NCBI RefSeq assembly: GCF_000300255.2
Contig: NC_020913.1
Coordinates: 1,602,796 to 1,666,795 of the forward strand
Length of the DNA stretch: 64,000 nucleotides
Direction: 5' to 3'
Origin: Candidatus Methanomethylophilus alvi Mx1201
GTDB taxonomy: Archaea; Thermoplasmatota; Thermoplasmata; Methanomassiliicoccales; Methanomethylophilaceae
In this document: positions 1-10,369 of the stretch, one piece after another
How positions within the stretch are numbered: the stretch's first letter is position 1
Layout of the letters: each line of letters begins with the position of its first letter
Position numbers and translations under genes: made by a program
The notes under the pieces: generated by a model
Seen by the model: only the letters and a program-made list of their open reading frames with translations
Databases searched by the model: none
What the model was told of the DNA's origin: nothing

Positions 1-3000
1 GTTGTTGGTGATATTCATGTTGTTGGCAGGATATGCGGTAAGGGAGATGGTCTTGGATCCTCCGGACGACACGGACACGGTGGAGGTGGATGATATGACA
101 TATCCGTTACCTGCATCTTGTGCACCGTATGTGCCGGCAGGGACGACTATCTTGGCCGACCCTGCGGAATCGGTGGTTCCCTTGAAGACCTCTCCGGTAT
201 CCACGTTGTAGACGCTTGCATCGGTTCCGGAGACCTTCGCACCGTATTCGTCGGTGACAGTGACGGTGACGGTCCCGGTGGGGACGGATATGCGAAGGCT
301 TTCGATGGCGGAGCTTTCGATGGCGGAGGACACCGTCACCTTGGCGGTGGTCACTGAAGTACCGTCCGCAAGATAGAGGGTGGCGTTGTAGATGTCCGGG
401 ACCATGTGGACTTCGCTGATCAAACCGTTGCTTACAGCGGCCTGATATGATTTACCGGAAGCCACACCGGTGTAGACCAGGTATCCCTCGAATTTATCAT
501 AAGGAGAACCGTCCGAGGAGAGAACAGTGGTCCCTTCTACGGCCACAGCGGTCAGTGCCAGATCCCTGTCGGACTCGAAACTTGCCTTGACGCGCGTATC
601 CACGGCCGTACCGTCGTATGCATTGGTCGCTCCGACGTAGAACGTCACATAGTAGTCGGGCCCGTTGGGGACCGCCACCGTGTATTTACCGTCGCCGTCG
701 GTGTATGCGGTGCTGCGCTGCACATACTTCCCGAGCTGGGAATCGTACTCGAACACCGCGACCTTCACACCCTTGACCGCACCGGTTCCGTCGATGACGG
801 TACCCGAGAGGTCGGTGTGGGCGGAGGCGTTGTTGCCGACGTATTCAAGCAGGACTACGGAGGACAGATAGTTGATGAGTCCGCCGTCGGTCTTCTGCTT
901 CGCGATCGCCTCGTATGCATCCATGTCGACCCATCCGTCGGAGGATGCCGTGGCCGAGGAATCGGGGTTGTACATGACGTGCCAGTAGACCGCCTTGAAA
1001 CCGTCGAGGGTGGCCGCCGGGGTGACGGTCACGCTCTTGTCGGCGAGAGCGAGGCTCTGCAGGAATGTCATACTGCTGCTGTAACCGCTGCCGTCGATAC
1101 CGAACAGGGCCTTCCACAGGAATGTCTGGTACATTGCATTGGTGTAGGACGTGTACCCGGTGGAGGAGTTGATCGAGTAGAACTCGCTCACCGCTCCGTA
1201 GGAACCGGTGGTGTAGTTGCCGAGGTACGCCATGGTGGAGAACGAGGAGCTGTCGTTGTAGTAGATGGGCAGCATGCTTCCGTCCACTTCTACGTATTTG
1301 ATTCCGTTGTAGTGCTTGGCAGAGACACATACGGAGGAGTACATCTCCTGGATCTTGTCCTCGGAGACGGTCTTCACGATGTAATCGGTTACGGCCAGGT
1401 ACACCGCGTTCTCGTCCGTCAGGGCGGGGATGTCGATTCCGGAGAAGTCGTCGGAATTGGCCGCGATGTAATCCTTCGCACCGCTTCCGGTGGTCAGCCT
1501 CTCCATCTCGGCGTAGTCGAGACCGGCGGCCGCGATGTCCGCCCTGAAGTTCTCGAGGTCCGCCGAGAGCATTATACGGAGGGCGAACGTGGCGACGACC
1601 TTCGCACTGCTATCGGACAGATAGACGGACGTCATCGCAGAGGCCCCTCCGCCCACGGCATCGGTGACGCTCTTGAATCCGCCCTTTATGACGGAATCGT
1701 TGGCGTTACCTATCCAAGTTACGAGGGAACCGCTCTTGTCCACATCGGAATACTCGTTCCAGAGCGAGTCGATCATGGAGTCCTCGGCGGTGTTGATCGT
1801 GTAGCCGAGCCCTCCGTAGTATCCGGACTTCTCGTCGTTGGTGGGGGTGGCGGCGTCGACGGCGTATACCGCGTTGGGCAATACCACCAGAAGAACGGCC
1901 ACCAGAAGGGTGGAGAACGGGAAGAACTTGAGTGCCTTCCTGGCACCGGCCTTGACACCGTTGCCCCTGAGGGATGCGAAGTATCCTTTCATGTCCACGG
2001 ACCTGATGATCCTCACGGACAGTGCGGAGCATCCGATGGCGAATGCGGCACCTGCCAATACGGCATAGTCCGCATTGAACCATCCCACAAAGAACATGGA
2101 GAGGAGGAACAGCATGGTGAACCCGTACATCCTGGAGTTGGAGTGCTTCCTGTATCTGTAAAGCATCCATCCGCCGTAGATCAGCGGGAACCAGAGGGTG
2201 AGCCATCCGTAATAAGAGGCCATGCCGGAGATGCTTGTGCGGGATGCGCTGTTGACGAGGGACTGCATGAGGCTCCCGTTGTACACGCTGTTCCCGTGGG
2301 TCATCGCGTTGGATATCTCGGGCAGTCCGAGGGCGAAGGCGATGGCGACGACCGCGATGGCGACGATGAATACGGGGATCGTGACGACCCACGGCTTCTT
2401 CTCGACGGCCGCGAAGGCGATGCTGAACGCGATGGTCAGGAGACCGAGGACGAATCCACCAGAGAACACGGCGTCCCACAGTCCGACGGGGATGTAATAA
2501 CATGCTCCGAGGACGAGTCCGATGGCGAGGACCGTGTCGACTATGAGGACGGCGGACCACATGTCCCTTCCGCCGATACGCTGGACGATCATCGCTATCG
2601 CGAGACAGACCGCCGCGACGACGACATACATCCTGAAATCGGTCCAGGAAAGTACGACCGCTGCGAAGAATATCCCTGCGAGGACGGTGTACATGAGGGC
2701 GGACTTGTTGTGGAAGACGCCCTTGGGACCGGCGACGGAATCCCTGTCCACCGCTTCGAATGCCGATGCCAGGAAGTAGACCATCCAGGCTGCGACGAAG
2801 CAGATGAACGCGAAGCCCGTCCCGTTGGAGAACGGGGTCGTCATGATGAGCAGCGCGAAGAAGGCGTAGAACAAGGCTGCGACGATACCGATGGTCTCGT
2901 CTCCCTTGAACATCTTCTTGGCGGCCATGTAGACGGGGATGCAGGTGAGCGCTCCGAGTATGGGGGCGGACCATGCGAGGACTCCGGCGGCCGCGGTAGC

Positions 3001-3375
3001 GTCAGAGACCCCGAAGAGGGTCACGACGAACGCGATGGCGGCGATAATATAGTCGAAAAGCGGACCGAACGTGTTCGCCGATCCGAAGGGGTAGTTCAAT
3101 GCCGCATCCCTGACGGGACTGTAGGTACCCGCAAGGATCTCCTCCACTATGCGGAGGTTGTTGGAAGCGCTTGAACCGCCGGACAACGCATAGTTGTCTC
3201 CGGCGGAGATCCCGTACGCGAATACGAACCTCATGAGGAAGGCTGCGATGATGATCGCGAACATGGAAAGCAAGCGCCAATGCTCTCTGAACCATACGCC
3301 CTTGCTCCCGCTGTTCGCGGAAGACTTGGGTTCCCCATCATCCGGGGCGGCTTTTCCGATAGCAAATTTGCGCAT
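1..3375 (-). CDS. STT3/AglB-like membrane protein with C-terminal Ig-like domains (3' end outside window)
   Basis: The frame is open from an ATG at 3375 to the window edge (1,125 codons seen). The N-terminal ~480 residues hold many hydrophobic segments in the layout of STT3/AglB oligosaccharyltransferases, with the first extracellular loop (AGDNYALSGG, then NYPFG) where the family carries its metal and donor-binding residues. AglB moves lipid-linked glycans to Asn of surface proteins. The soluble half starts around residue 490, but where the family has WWDYG I read LVTWIGNAND, so catalysis is doubtful. From about residue 820 there are carboxypeptidase-regulatory/Ig-like beta domains (e.g. DLSGTVIDGTGAVKGVKVAV), rich in Ser and Thr. 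It could be a true but divergent transferase or a surface protein that reuses the fold. The upstream gap is AT-rich and promoter-like. Confidence 0.7.
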   Translation of the reverse strand, partial: MRKFAIGKAAPDDGEPKSSANSGSKGVWFREHWRLLSMFAIIIAAFLMRFVFAYGISAGDNYALSGGSSASNNLRIVEEILAGTYSPVRDAALNYPFGSANTFGPLFDYIIAAIAFVVTLFGVSDATAAAGVLAWSAPILGALTCIPVYMAAKKMFKGDETIGIVAALFYAFFALLIMTTPFSNGTGFAFICFVAAWMVYFLASAFEAVDRDSVAGPKGVFHNKSALMYTVLAGIFFAAVVLSWTDFRMYVVVAAVCLAIAMIVQRIGGRDMWSAVLIVDTVLAIGLVLGACYYIPVGLWDAVFSGGFVLGLLTIAFSIAFAAVEKKPWVVTIPVFIVAIAVVAIAFALGLPEISNAMTHGNSVYNGSLMQSLVNSASRTSISGMASYYGWLTLWFPLIYGGWMLYRYRKHSNSRMYGFTMLFLLSMFFVGWFNADYAVLAGAAFAIGCSALSVRIIRSVDMKGYFASLRGNGVKAGARKALKFFPFSTLLVAVLLVVLPNAVYAVDAATPTNDEKSGYYGGLGYTINTAEDSMIDSLWNEYSDVDKSGSLVTWIGNANDSVIKGGFKSVTDAVGGGASAMTSVYLSDSSAKVVATFALRIMLSADLENFRADIAAAGLDYAEMERLTTGSGAKDYIAANSDDFSGIDIPALTDENAVYLAVTDYIVKTVSEDKIQEMYSSVCVSAKHYNGIKYVEVDGSMLPIYYNDSSSFSTMAYLGNYTTGSYGAVSEFYSINSSTGYTSYTNAMYQTFLWKALFGIDGSGYSSSMTFLQSLALADKSVTVTPAATLDGFKAVYWHVMYNPDSSATASSDGWVDMDAYEAIAKQKTDGGLINYLSSVVLLEYVGNNASAHTDLSGTVIDGTGAVKGVKVAVFEYDSQLGKYVQRSTAYTDGDGKYTVAVPNGPDYYVTFYVGATNAYDGTAVDTRVKASFESDRDLALTAVAVEGTTVLSSDGSPYDKFEGYLVYTGVASGKSYQAAVSNGLISEVHMVPDIYNATLYLADGTSVTTAKVTVSSAIESSAIESLRISVPTGTVTVTVTDEYGAKVSGTDASVYNVDTGEVFKGTTDSAGSAKIVVPAGTYGAQDAGNGYVISSTSTVSVSSGGSKTISLTAYPANNMNITNN

Positions 3376-3504
3376 TCTCGATTCTCCGTAACGATATCGA
3401 ATGCGCAAACATGCCTGATTTGTTATTTATAGGTTTACGGGCGCGTATTATTAATATAATATATTGGGGAAGGAGTTGGATGGAAGAACAGGACGCTGGC
3501 TCTT

Positions 3505-4164
3505 TCAGAGTACCGTCCTGATCTCGTCGGCGATGTCCCCGGCCACCTTCGACGGGTCGTCCGATTTATAAATGGCCCTGCCCACTATGACATAATCCGC
3601 ACCGGCGCTTATCGCGGCGGAGGCGGACCCCCCTTGGGCACCTACCCCGGGGGAGAGGATCTCCCTGTCCCCTATGACCTTCCGTATGGCGGCTATCCTG
3701 TCCGGACGAGTCGCAGGGGCGATGAATCCCTTCACCCCGCACCTTACTCCGACAAGTGCCAGCGCCTCTGCGTTAGGTGCCGTGAACTCCTTTCCGCCCG
3801 GATGGCTCATCTCGGTGACGGCATAGATGTTGCCCCTTCCCGCCGCGGTATCGACCGCCTCCTTCATGGAATCGCTCCCCGTGAAAGAATGGACTATGAC
3901 CGCCGAAGCCCCTCTTCCGAGGGCGCCGTCGACGATGAGATGGACCGTGTTGGGTATGTCCGCCACCTTGAAATCGCATATCACGTCGGAGCGTCTGGAA
4001 AGTTCCGTTATCATCTCCGGACCGGCGGACAGGACGAGCGGCCAGTTGATCTTGATGGCATCCACAGTGCCAGACACGGCATCGGCGATATCCAGTGCCT
4101 TCTCTCTGTCGGTCTCGTCGAGCGCAAGTATCAGACGGCTGCTCTTTCTCATCGCGGTTGCCAT
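3505..4164 (-). CDS. pyrF: Orotidine 5'-phosphate decarboxylase
   Basis: 219 aa. It decarboxylates OMP to UMP, the last step of de novo pyrimidine synthesis, in the cytosol. The family's catalytic Asp-Lys-Asp array is seen in DFKVADIPNT (D64, K66, D69). The phosphate-binding region near the C-terminus reads SPGVGAQGG followed by ADYVIVGRAIY, as in archaeal OMPDCs. An alternative start lies four codons in (MRKSSRL). It is divergent from the radical SAM gene, with a 40-bp AT-rich shared promoter gap (ATATTTTTAAAA). The family assignment is firm. Confidence 0.95.
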   Translation of the reverse strand: MATAMRKSSRLILALDETDREKALDIADAVSGTVDAIKINWPLVLSAGPEMITELSRRSDVICDFKVADIPNTVHLIVDGALGRGASAVIVHSFTGSDSMKEAVDTAAGRGNIYAVTEMSHPGGKEFTAPNAEALALVGVRCGVKGFIAPATRPDRIAAIRKVIGDREILSPGVGAQGGSASAAISAGADYVIVGRAIYKSDDPSKVAGDIADEIRTVL

Positions 4165-4204
4165 CGTCCGAATATTTTTAAAACCTTGCTACAGATGTTG
4201 CGAC

Positions 4205-5266
4205 ATGTCCTTCATCAGGTTCGATTCGGGGTCCGCCGCCAACGGAAAACTTGCAAACGGTTGCGAATTCTGCATAAGAGGGTCCAAGATGGTCCTTTTC
4301 GTCACCGGCCGTTGCAAAGCGGGATGCTTCTACTGCCCGATATCGGCCGAAAGGAAAGGAAGGGACACAGTCTATGCGAACGAATGCCCGGCCATGAACG
4401 ACGACCAGATCATTGAGGAGGCCGAGGCGATGGACGCGGAAGGGACCGGGATCACCGGAGGGGACCCCTCCGAGAATCTGGACAGGACCCTGCACTACAT
4501 CCGTCTCCTGAAGGATCACTTCGGAAAGGACCACCACATCCACATGTATACGTCCGTCATAAGTCTGGAGAACGCAAAGCTCCTGGAGGAGGCGGGACTC
4601 GACGAGATCCGCTACCATCCCCGCGAGGACCTCTGGACCTGCATGGATACGACGGAACTGGAGGACATCGTCAAGAGTGTCGGCATGGATGTGGGTATAG
4701 AAGTTCCAGCACTTCCGGGGAAGGAGGGCGAGCTCACGGAACTCGCCGGATACGCGACAGGCGTCGGAGTGAAATTCATCAACCTCAACGAACTGGAGTT
4801 CTCCGAGACCAACTGGGACATGATGGAAGCGCATGGTTATGAGATCAAGGACGACCTCTCGGCCGCCGTACTGGGCTCGGAGGAGACGGCCATAAAGGTG
4901 ATGAATGCCCTTCCTGACGCACCGTTGCATTTCTGCTCCTCCACATTCAAAGACGGCGTCCAGCTGAGGAACCGGCTCAAGAGACGTGCGGAGAACATTG
5001 CCCGCGAATACGACGTGGTCACAGAGGATGGGACCATACTCAAGGGGATCGTATACTCCGACGACCTCGACGGAGCGGCCAGATATCTGAAGGACAACTA
5101 CGATGTGCCAGACGACCTCATACTGGTGGACGCGGAGAGGAACAGGATAGAGACCGCATCATGGGTCCTGGACGAGATAGCGGAGGAGCTTCCGTTCAAA
5201 TGCTATATCGTGGAGGAATATCCTACCAAAGACAGACTGGAAGTCGAGAGGACCCCGCTCAACTGA
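4205..5266 (+). CDS. Radical SAM protein related to pyruvate formate-lyase activase (COG2108-like)
   Basis: 353 aa from the ATG at 4205; the open frame extends upstream into pyrF but this start fits the promoter gap. The radical SAM cluster motif CKAGCFYC (CxxxCxxC) is near residue 39, preceded by CEFCIRGSK, a possible extra metal site. GGDPSENLDRT matches the SAM-binding GGD/GGE motif. The C-terminal ~100 residues are family-specific and unassigned. It resembles the archaeal COG2108 group, annotated as related to PflA, with unknown substrate. It carries one copy of the TGTGCCAGA word (5104-5112) and is followed by a strong hairpin. No partner gene is adjacent. Confidence 0.8.
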   Translation: MSFIRFDSGSAANGKLANGCEFCIRGSKMVLFVTGRCKAGCFYCPISAERKGRDTVYANECPAMNDDQIIEEAEAMDAEGTGITGGDPSENLDRTLHYIRLLKDHFGKDHHIHMYTSVISLENAKLLEEAGLDEIRYHPREDLWTCMDTTELEDIVKSVGMDVGIEVPALPGKEGELTELAGYATGVGVKFINLNELEFSETNWDMMEAHGYEIKDDLSAAVLGSEETAIKVMNALPDAPLHFCSSTFKDGVQLRNRLKRRAENIAREYDVVTEDGTILKGIVYSDDLDGAARYLKDNYDVPDDLILVDAERNRIETASWVLDEIAEELPFKCYIVEEYPTKDRLEVERTPLN

Positions 5267-5281
5267 GAACCAAAATCACAA

Positions 5282-5304
5282 GACCCTCCCGCGAGGGGAG
5301 GGTC
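5282..5304. terminator. Hairpin between convergent genes
   Basis: A 9-bp perfect stem (GACCCTCCC / GGGAGGGTC) with loop GCGAG lies in the gap between the radical SAM gene and nusA, whose ends converge. It could end transcription from either side. Confidence 0.6.
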
Positions 5305-5359
5305 AGGTAAGAAGTTTCTGATGTTCCATACACCTTGAGATGTTAACCGGGGGCGCCGG

Positions 5360-5797
5360 TCAATCCACACTGAGGCTCTGGATGTCGTGATGTCTGTTCA
5401 CGATATCCCTGGCTATGCGCAGATTCTTTCCGGCTTTGCCGATCGCACGACCCTTGAGTTTGGGGTCCACCGTCACGGTGGCGTGCGTTATGTTCCCGCG
5501 CTGCTCGATAACGACCTTCTGAGGATTGTATATGTGGAACACGTTCATGACGAACTGCTGGGGATCGTCCGAGTACTCGACCACCTGGATGTTCTTCCCG
5601 GTCATGTCCTTGAGCTTTATGACGTGCTCCCCCTTCTTTCCGACCGCTATGTTACCCTGACCCTTCTCGACGACAAACACGAGCTTGTCCTCGGTGTCCA
5701 TGCAGTCGACCGCATTGGTGTGGGTCAACTGCTGGAACAGGGCGATATAGCGTAGGGTGTCCTCTGTCAGTACGATATCCGCTGCCATAGCACTCAC
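5360..5797 (-). CDS. nusA: NusA-like transcription factor (archaeal, two KH domains)
   Basis: 145 aa. Archaeal NusA lacks the bacterial N-terminal and S1 parts and consists of two KH domains. Both are visible: VVEKGQGNIAVGKKGEHVIKL (first GXXG, near residue 53) and KLKGRAIGKAGKNLRIA (second, near residue 119). It binds RNA and is taken to modulate elongation or termination. It is the last gene of the RNA polymerase operon. The GTG start at 5797 overlaps the rpl30e stop (GTGA). An ATG at 5788 is an equally good start. Confidence 0.9.
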   Translation of the reverse strand: MSAMAADIVLTEDTLRYIALFQQLTHTNAVDCMDTEDKLVFVVEKGQGNIAVGKKGEHVIKLKDMTGKNIQVVEYSDDPQQFVMNVFHIYNPQKVVIEQRGNITHATVTVDPKLKGRAIGKAGKNLRIARDIVNRHHDIQSLSVD

Positions 5798-6078
5798 AGC
5801 GTTAAGATGTTGGAAGTACCCTTGTCGATAACGGCCAGGGCGGATACGGAGAAGGGCTTTCCGCAGAGGGCTCCCAGCTCCATGTTGTTTCCACCGTAGA
5901 CGTGTACCTTGACCTTGTTGTTTGAGACGAGGAACTCGCTGGGACAGTTGTCTGCGAGGACGATCATCTGTGCCTTTCCGGCCTTGACGGCCTTCTCGGT
6001 CTGGTCGACTCCGAACTCCACCTTTCCGGTGGCGATGGCTGCTTTCAGTGCTTTGCTAATATCTACTTCTTCGCTCAT
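5794..6078 (-). CDS. rpl30e: Ribosomal protein L30e (eL30)
   Basis: 94 aa, usual length. The L7Ae/L30e fold signature is seen in KALKAAIATGKVEFGVDQTEKAVKAGKAQ and the strand ending in MIVLADNCP. It is a component of the large subunit that binds kink-turn RNA. The ATG at 6078 overlaps the rpoA'' stop (ATGA), so it is translationally coupled. The rpoA''-L30e-nusA order is typical of archaea. Confidence 0.95.
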   Translation of the reverse strand: MSEEVDISKALKAAIATGKVEFGVDQTEKAVKAGKAQMIVLADNCPSEFLVSNNKVKVHVYGGNNMELGALCGKPFSVSALAVIDKGTSNILTL

Positions 6079-7532
6079 TCATCTTCCCCCTTTTTCTTCT
6101 TGGGTGTATATATGAGATTGACTGCGCCGGTTCCTAGGGTCACCGGCTGACCCACTATGATGTTTTCGGTAACTCCTTCCAGGTGGTCGACCTCTCCGAC
6201 CATCGCTGCGTGCAGCAGATGGGCGGCGGTGATCTCGAACGCTGCCCTGGCGAGCACCGACGATTTCTTTCCGGAGACTCCATGCCTTCCGATGGCCCTG
6301 ACGGTACCGTCGTTGGTCATGAGGTCTGCGACAAGCATGACGTGCCTTACATCCACATCCAATCCGGCGTGCCTCATGGTGGTCATCGCCTCATGGATGA
6401 TGGAGTTCCTGGCGGCTTCTATACCGAGGACGTCCGCCACCTCCAATACGGAGTTGGTCATGACGTTGACGGCATCGACGTTCTCCACCTGGAGGACCTC
6501 CTTCAGGTTGCTGCCCTCGGTGACGATCGACCAGTGTCCGGTGACCTTGTCCTTCTCGAGGATTGCCCTCTTGATCCCGTCGATACCTTTCAGCTTTGCG
6601 TGCTTTACGGCATCGTACATCTGCTGGAGCTTCTTGAAGGAAGGCTCCTCGGATGCGATGATGATGTCGTAATCAGCTTTGGTGACCATGCCGCGGACGG
6701 CCTTGATCTTGTTAAGCCTCTCGGTGATGTCGTCGATCTGCAGTCCGCGGTCCTCCATCTTCTTGGGATCCGGAGTGACGATCAGCCTCTGGTTGGTAAT
6801 GTCGGTCTCGATAGATGCGACATCCAGCAGGGAGGTGATCTCGATGTTGGACGCCACGTACCTGGCGAACTTCTCGTCCTCGGCGGCGAGACCGATGAGC
6901 GGGATGTTCATGGACGGGGTGCTGGGCTCGCGCCTGGCATCCACAATCTCGATTATCCTGGGCAGACCTTCCGTAACGTTGATGTTCGCGACTCCCGCGA
7001 AGTGGAAAGTACGCAGGTTCATCTGGGTAGCGGGCTCTCCGAGGGAGTGTGCGGCCATGACACCTGCGGACTCGTTCTGGTCCATCAGGTGGGAGGTGTA
7101 CATCCTGTTGGCGACGGAGATCAGCTTCTCGCAGGTCTCGTCGTCCAGATCCGCGTTCTCGATCCTGTGGGCGATGTCGCAGACGATCTTCATGGGAAGG
7201 TCCACGCCGAGCTTCTCCTCGATGGCGTAGAGTTTCTTCTCCATCTCGGTGTACTCGTGGGGGCGGAAGACCTCCTCGGGAGGCACCCTAGGTAACTCGG
7301 GCATGGAGGCCTCGTCCTTTTTGGACCTGGAGGTACTGTGGGATACGCTGCGTTTGCCGATCTTCTCGATGATGGACTCGGCCTCCGACTGCTCGATGCC
7401 GAGGGCCACGAGGCCGTCGACACCGGCGTCGGCGATGGCGCCGAGCGTGACGTACTTCGACATGATGAGGTTGGCGACCTCCTCGCTGACGTCCCTTTTC
7501 ATCAGTGCGTTTATGGTATCTTTCTTAGCCAT
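6075..7532 (-). CDS. rpoA2: DNA-directed RNA polymerase subunit A''
   Basis: 485 aa. It is the C-terminal part of the largest polymerase subunit, including the trigger loop and jaw region. Conserved blocks include AAHSLGEPATQMNLRTFHFAGV, the trigger-loop/bridge neighbourhood. The open frame begins at a GTG at 7538 that overlaps the rpoA' stop, but a strong Shine-Dalgarno (GGAGGTGA) lies at ideal spacing from the ATG at 7532, so I chose that start. An N-terminal helix-hairpin-like segment (residues 1-60) precedes the conserved core. It is in the rpoH-B-A'-A'' operon. Confidence 0.96.
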   Translation of the reverse strand: MAKKDTINALMKRDVSEEVANLIMSKYVTLGAIADAGVDGLVALGIEQSEAESIIEKIGKRSVSHSTSRSKKDEASMPELPRVPPEEVFRPHEYTEMEKKLYAIEEKLGVDLPMKIVCDIAHRIENADLDDETCEKLISVANRMYTSHLMDQNESAGVMAAHSLGEPATQMNLRTFHFAGVANINVTEGLPRIIEIVDARREPSTPSMNIPLIGLAAEDEKFARYVASNIEITSLLDVASIETDITNQRLIVTPDPKKMEDRGLQIDDITERLNKIKAVRGMVTKADYDIIIASEEPSFKKLQQMYDAVKHAKLKGIDGIKRAILEKDKVTGHWSIVTEGSNLKEVLQVENVDAVNVMTNSVLEVADVLGIEAARNSIIHEAMTTMRHAGLDVDVRHVMLVADLMTNDGTVRAIGRHGVSGKKSSVLARAAFEITAAHLLHAAMVGEVDHLEGVTENIIVGQPVTLGTGAVNLIYTPKKKKGEDE

Positions 7533-7534
7533 TA

Positions 7535-10369
7535 TCACTCACCTCCGTAGTCGTCGTCTCCGCCGTCGTCGTAATCGGTGCTCTCCTCGTCTCCGTCGGA
7601 GTCGAAGTCGTCGTCGCCGAGACTCTCGAGGTCCTTCTCACGGGCACCGTAGTCGTCTCCGCTGTTCTCCTTCTGGTCGACGTTGAGCAGCTTGTCGGCG
7701 TCGTCGCCGAGGACTTCCGCCAGCAGGTCGTTGAGGTCGATGGCCTTTCCGCGGACGGCGCGGGACGGGTCGATACCGTCCTCTCCGTACCTGAACTGGA
7801 CGATCGTTCCGACGGTGTTCCTGACGGTTCCGTCGGAGGTCAGCTTGAGGTCCTCCAATGCGGAGATCAGACGCCTCTGCATGTATCCGGACCTCGAAGT
7901 CCTGACCGCGGTATCGACCAGTCCCTCTCTTCCTCCCATTGCATGGAAGAAGAACTCGGTGGGGTTCAATCCGCTCTTGTAGGAATCGGAGCAGAATCCT
8001 CTGGCGTACGCACCGAGGTCTCCCTTGTGGAAGTGGGGCAGCGTCCTGTCCCAGTAACCCCTTGCGATCCTCTCACCACGAACGGCCTGCTGTCCGACGC
8101 AACCGGCCATCTGGGACAGGTTGAGCATGGAACCACGGGCTCCGGTCTTCGCCATGATGACGGCGGGGTTGGACATACCGAGGTAGTTTCCTGCGATGTT
8201 ACCTGCCTGGTCACGGGCACCTGCGAGGGTGCTCATGATGTTGACCTCCAGGGTATCCCTGAGGGACCTTCCGGGCATCTCGGCCAGAGTACCCTCGCGG
8301 TAGGAGTTGACGAGGTCGTCCACCTTCTGGATGCACTCCTGGCTGTTGGTGTTGATCTGCTCTACGGCCTGCAGGGGGATGTCCTCGTCACCGATACCGG
8401 TGGAGAATCCGTGGTTCATGATGGCGCCGAGAGCGAGCCTGGTCACCTCGTTGAGGAACTTCGCGGCGCGGTCCGCTCCGTAGTCGCGGGCGATGCGCTC
8501 GAGGATCTTTCCTTTGCTGTTCCCGATACCTTTCTCGTCGATGGTACCCATGAGGAGCTTTCCGTTGCGGATCTTCACATATCCGTCCCAGGGACATTCC
8601 TCCTTCTTGCAGGCTCCCTGACACTGGCAGACGGACGCCTTGTAGGTGATGTTGAAGTCCGGAGGCAGGAGCAGGGAGAACAGCTGCTTACCGGTCCAGT
8701 AGGGCTTGCCGTTCTCGTCCACTCCGGCGGGCTCGGGAGCTTGGACGTCCGGCAGCTTCAGGAGGATGTTCATGGCCTCGTAGCGGTCGAAGTGGGGTCC
8801 TCCGTCCTTTCCGTGGGTGAGGAAGTATGCTCCGGAGATATGGTCGTGGATGGCTCCGATGATGGGTCCTCCGTACCTCGGGGAGAGGATGTTCTCCTGC
8901 ACCTGCATGAGGATACGTGCCTCGGCACGGGCCTCGTCGGACTGCAGGACGTGGAGGTTCATCTCGTCACCGTCGAAGTCGGCGTTGTAGGGGGCGCAGA
9001 CGCACAGGTTGAACCTGAAGGTACGTCCGGGCATGACCCTGACACGGTGGGCCATTATGGACATCCTGTGCAGGGAAGGCTGCCTGTTGAACAGGACGAC
9101 GTCGCCGTCCACGAGCTGCCTTTCGACGGTATAGTCGATCTCCAGTCCCTCGGCGACCTCGGGAGCGTTGTGGTCGGTGACCCTGATCCTCCTTCCGTCG
9201 GACCTTATGACGTAGTTTGCTCCGGGTTTGTATCCGTCGGTATCATCGGGTGCGGGTCCGCGCCTGACGAGTTCCCTCATCAGCTCGATGTTGTGCTCGT
9301 TGACGTGCACGGGGACGGTGAGTTCCCTGGCGGCGATGGTGGGCACTCCGACTTCGTTGATGGACAGGTTGGGGTCGGGGGAGATGACGGTACGCGCCGA
9401 GAAGTTGACACGCTTTCCGGACAGGTTGGACCTGAAACGTCCCTCCTTACCCTTCAGCCTCTGGGCCAAGGTCTTCAGCGGACGGCCGGACCTGTGCCTC
9501 GCGGGCGGGATACCGGACGTCTGGTTGTCGAAATAGGTGGTGACGTGGTACTGCAGAAGCTCCCACAGGTCCTCGACGATCAGCTGGGGTGCACCGGCGT
9601 CACGGTTCTCCCTGAGCCTCTGGTTGATCCTGAGGACGTCGACCAGCTTGTGGGTGAGGTCGTCCTCGGACCTGTCTCCGGAATCCAGGGTGATGGAGGG
9701 CCTGACGGTCACGGGGGGTACGGCAAGGGCGGTGAGCACCATCCACTCGGGCCTGCAGGTCGCAGGGTCGATACCGAGCGCCCTGAGGTCGTCGTCGGGA
9801 ATCCTCTCGAGCCTCTCGCGGACCTCTTTGGCGGTCAGCTTGTGGTTGTCGTTGACCTCCCTGAAGGTGGTGGGCTTGTCCAGTTTGATCTTGATCTGCT
9901 CTGCGCCGCAGTAGGGGCAGACACCTTTGGACGATGCGTCCTTGGCGGTCTCCTTGCTGTAAAGCTTCTGGTCGATCGTGTCTCCTCCGAGGTCGAGGAT
10001 GGTGTTCATCCTGTTGAGCCTGGTCTGGATCTCCTCGGCGGGGAGCATGAGCCTTCCGCAGGAGCGGCAGGTGGACTCGAGCATGAGCTTTATGTCCTTG
10101 ATGAACCCGACGTGTATGACCGGCATGGCGAGGTCTATGTGTCCGAAGTGTCCGGGGCACTCGTCTACCTTGCATCCGCAGGTCTTGCAGCGGAGCCCGG
10201 GCTCGATGACACCCATGTGGGGATCCATGAGACCCTGGGAGATCGGGTATCCTTCGTCATCGTAGGTGTCGGCGGTGATGATCTTCACCGCGGACATCCT
10301 CCTGATCTCGTCGGGCGAGACGCAGGAGAACTTGATCGATCCTATCCTCTTGGTAATACTGTTGATCAT
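7535..10369 (-). CDS. rpoA1: DNA-directed RNA polymerase subunit A'
   Basis: 944 aa from the ATG at 10369, which overlaps the rpoB stop (ATGA). The open frame continues upstream inside rpoB, but that part is a shadow. The catalytic Mg-binding motif [12 protein letters not shown] is present, as are zinc-binding Cys clusters near the N-terminus ([17 protein letters not shown]) and the CPYCGAE cluster. The C-terminal tail is strongly acidic (Asp/Glu/Gly rich, last ~45 residues), longer and more charged than in most homologues. This subunit holds the polymerase active site. Confidence 0.97.
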   Translation of the reverse strand: MINSITKRIGSIKFSCVSPDEIRRMSAVKIITADTYDDEGYPISQGLMDPHMGVIEPGLRCKTCGCKVDECPGHFGHIDLAMPVIHVGFIKDIKLMLESTCRSCGRLMLPAEEIQTRLNRMNTILDLGGDTIDQKLYSKETAKDASSKGVCPYCGAEQIKIKLDKPTTFREVNDNHKLTAKEVRERLERIPDDDLRALGIDPATCRPEWMVLTALAVPPVTVRPSITLDSGDRSEDDLTHKLVDVLRINQRLRENRDAGAPQLIVEDLWELLQYHVTTYFDNQTSGIPPARHRSGRPLKTLAQRLKGKEGRFRSNLSGKRVNFSARTVISPDPNLSINEVGVPTIAARELTVPVHVNEHNIELMRELVRRGPAPDDTDGYKPGANYVIRSDGRRIRVTDHNAPEVAEGLEIDYTVERQLVDGDVVLFNRQPSLHRMSIMAHRVRVMPGRTFRFNLCVCAPYNADFDGDEMNLHVLQSDEARAEARILMQVQENILSPRYGGPIIGAIHDHISGAYFLTHGKDGGPHFDRYEAMNILLKLPDVQAPEPAGVDENGKPYWTGKQLFSLLLPPDFNITYKASVCQCQGACKKEECPWDGYVKIRNGKLLMGTIDEKGIGNSKGKILERIARDYGADRAAKFLNEVTRLALGAIMNHGFSTGIGDEDIPLQAVEQINTNSQECIQKVDDLVNSYREGTLAEMPGRSLRDTLEVNIMSTLAGARDQAGNIAGNYLGMSNPAVIMAKTGARGSMLNLSQMAGCVGQQAVRGERIARGYWDRTLPHFHKGDLGAYARGFCSDSYKSGLNPTEFFFHAMGGREGLVDTAVRTSRSGYMQRRLISALEDLKLTSDGTVRNTVGTIVQFRYGEDGIDPSRAVRGKAIDLNDLLAEVLGDDADKLLNVDQKENSGDDYGAREKDLESLGDDDFDSDGDEESTDYDDGGDDDYGGE

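Noticed and set aside
817-3174. A 785-residue open frame on the plus strand
   Set aside because: It is the antisense shadow of the STT3-like gene; composition is rich in Gly, Asp, Arg and His with no family resemblance, and codon use of the minus strand is consistent.
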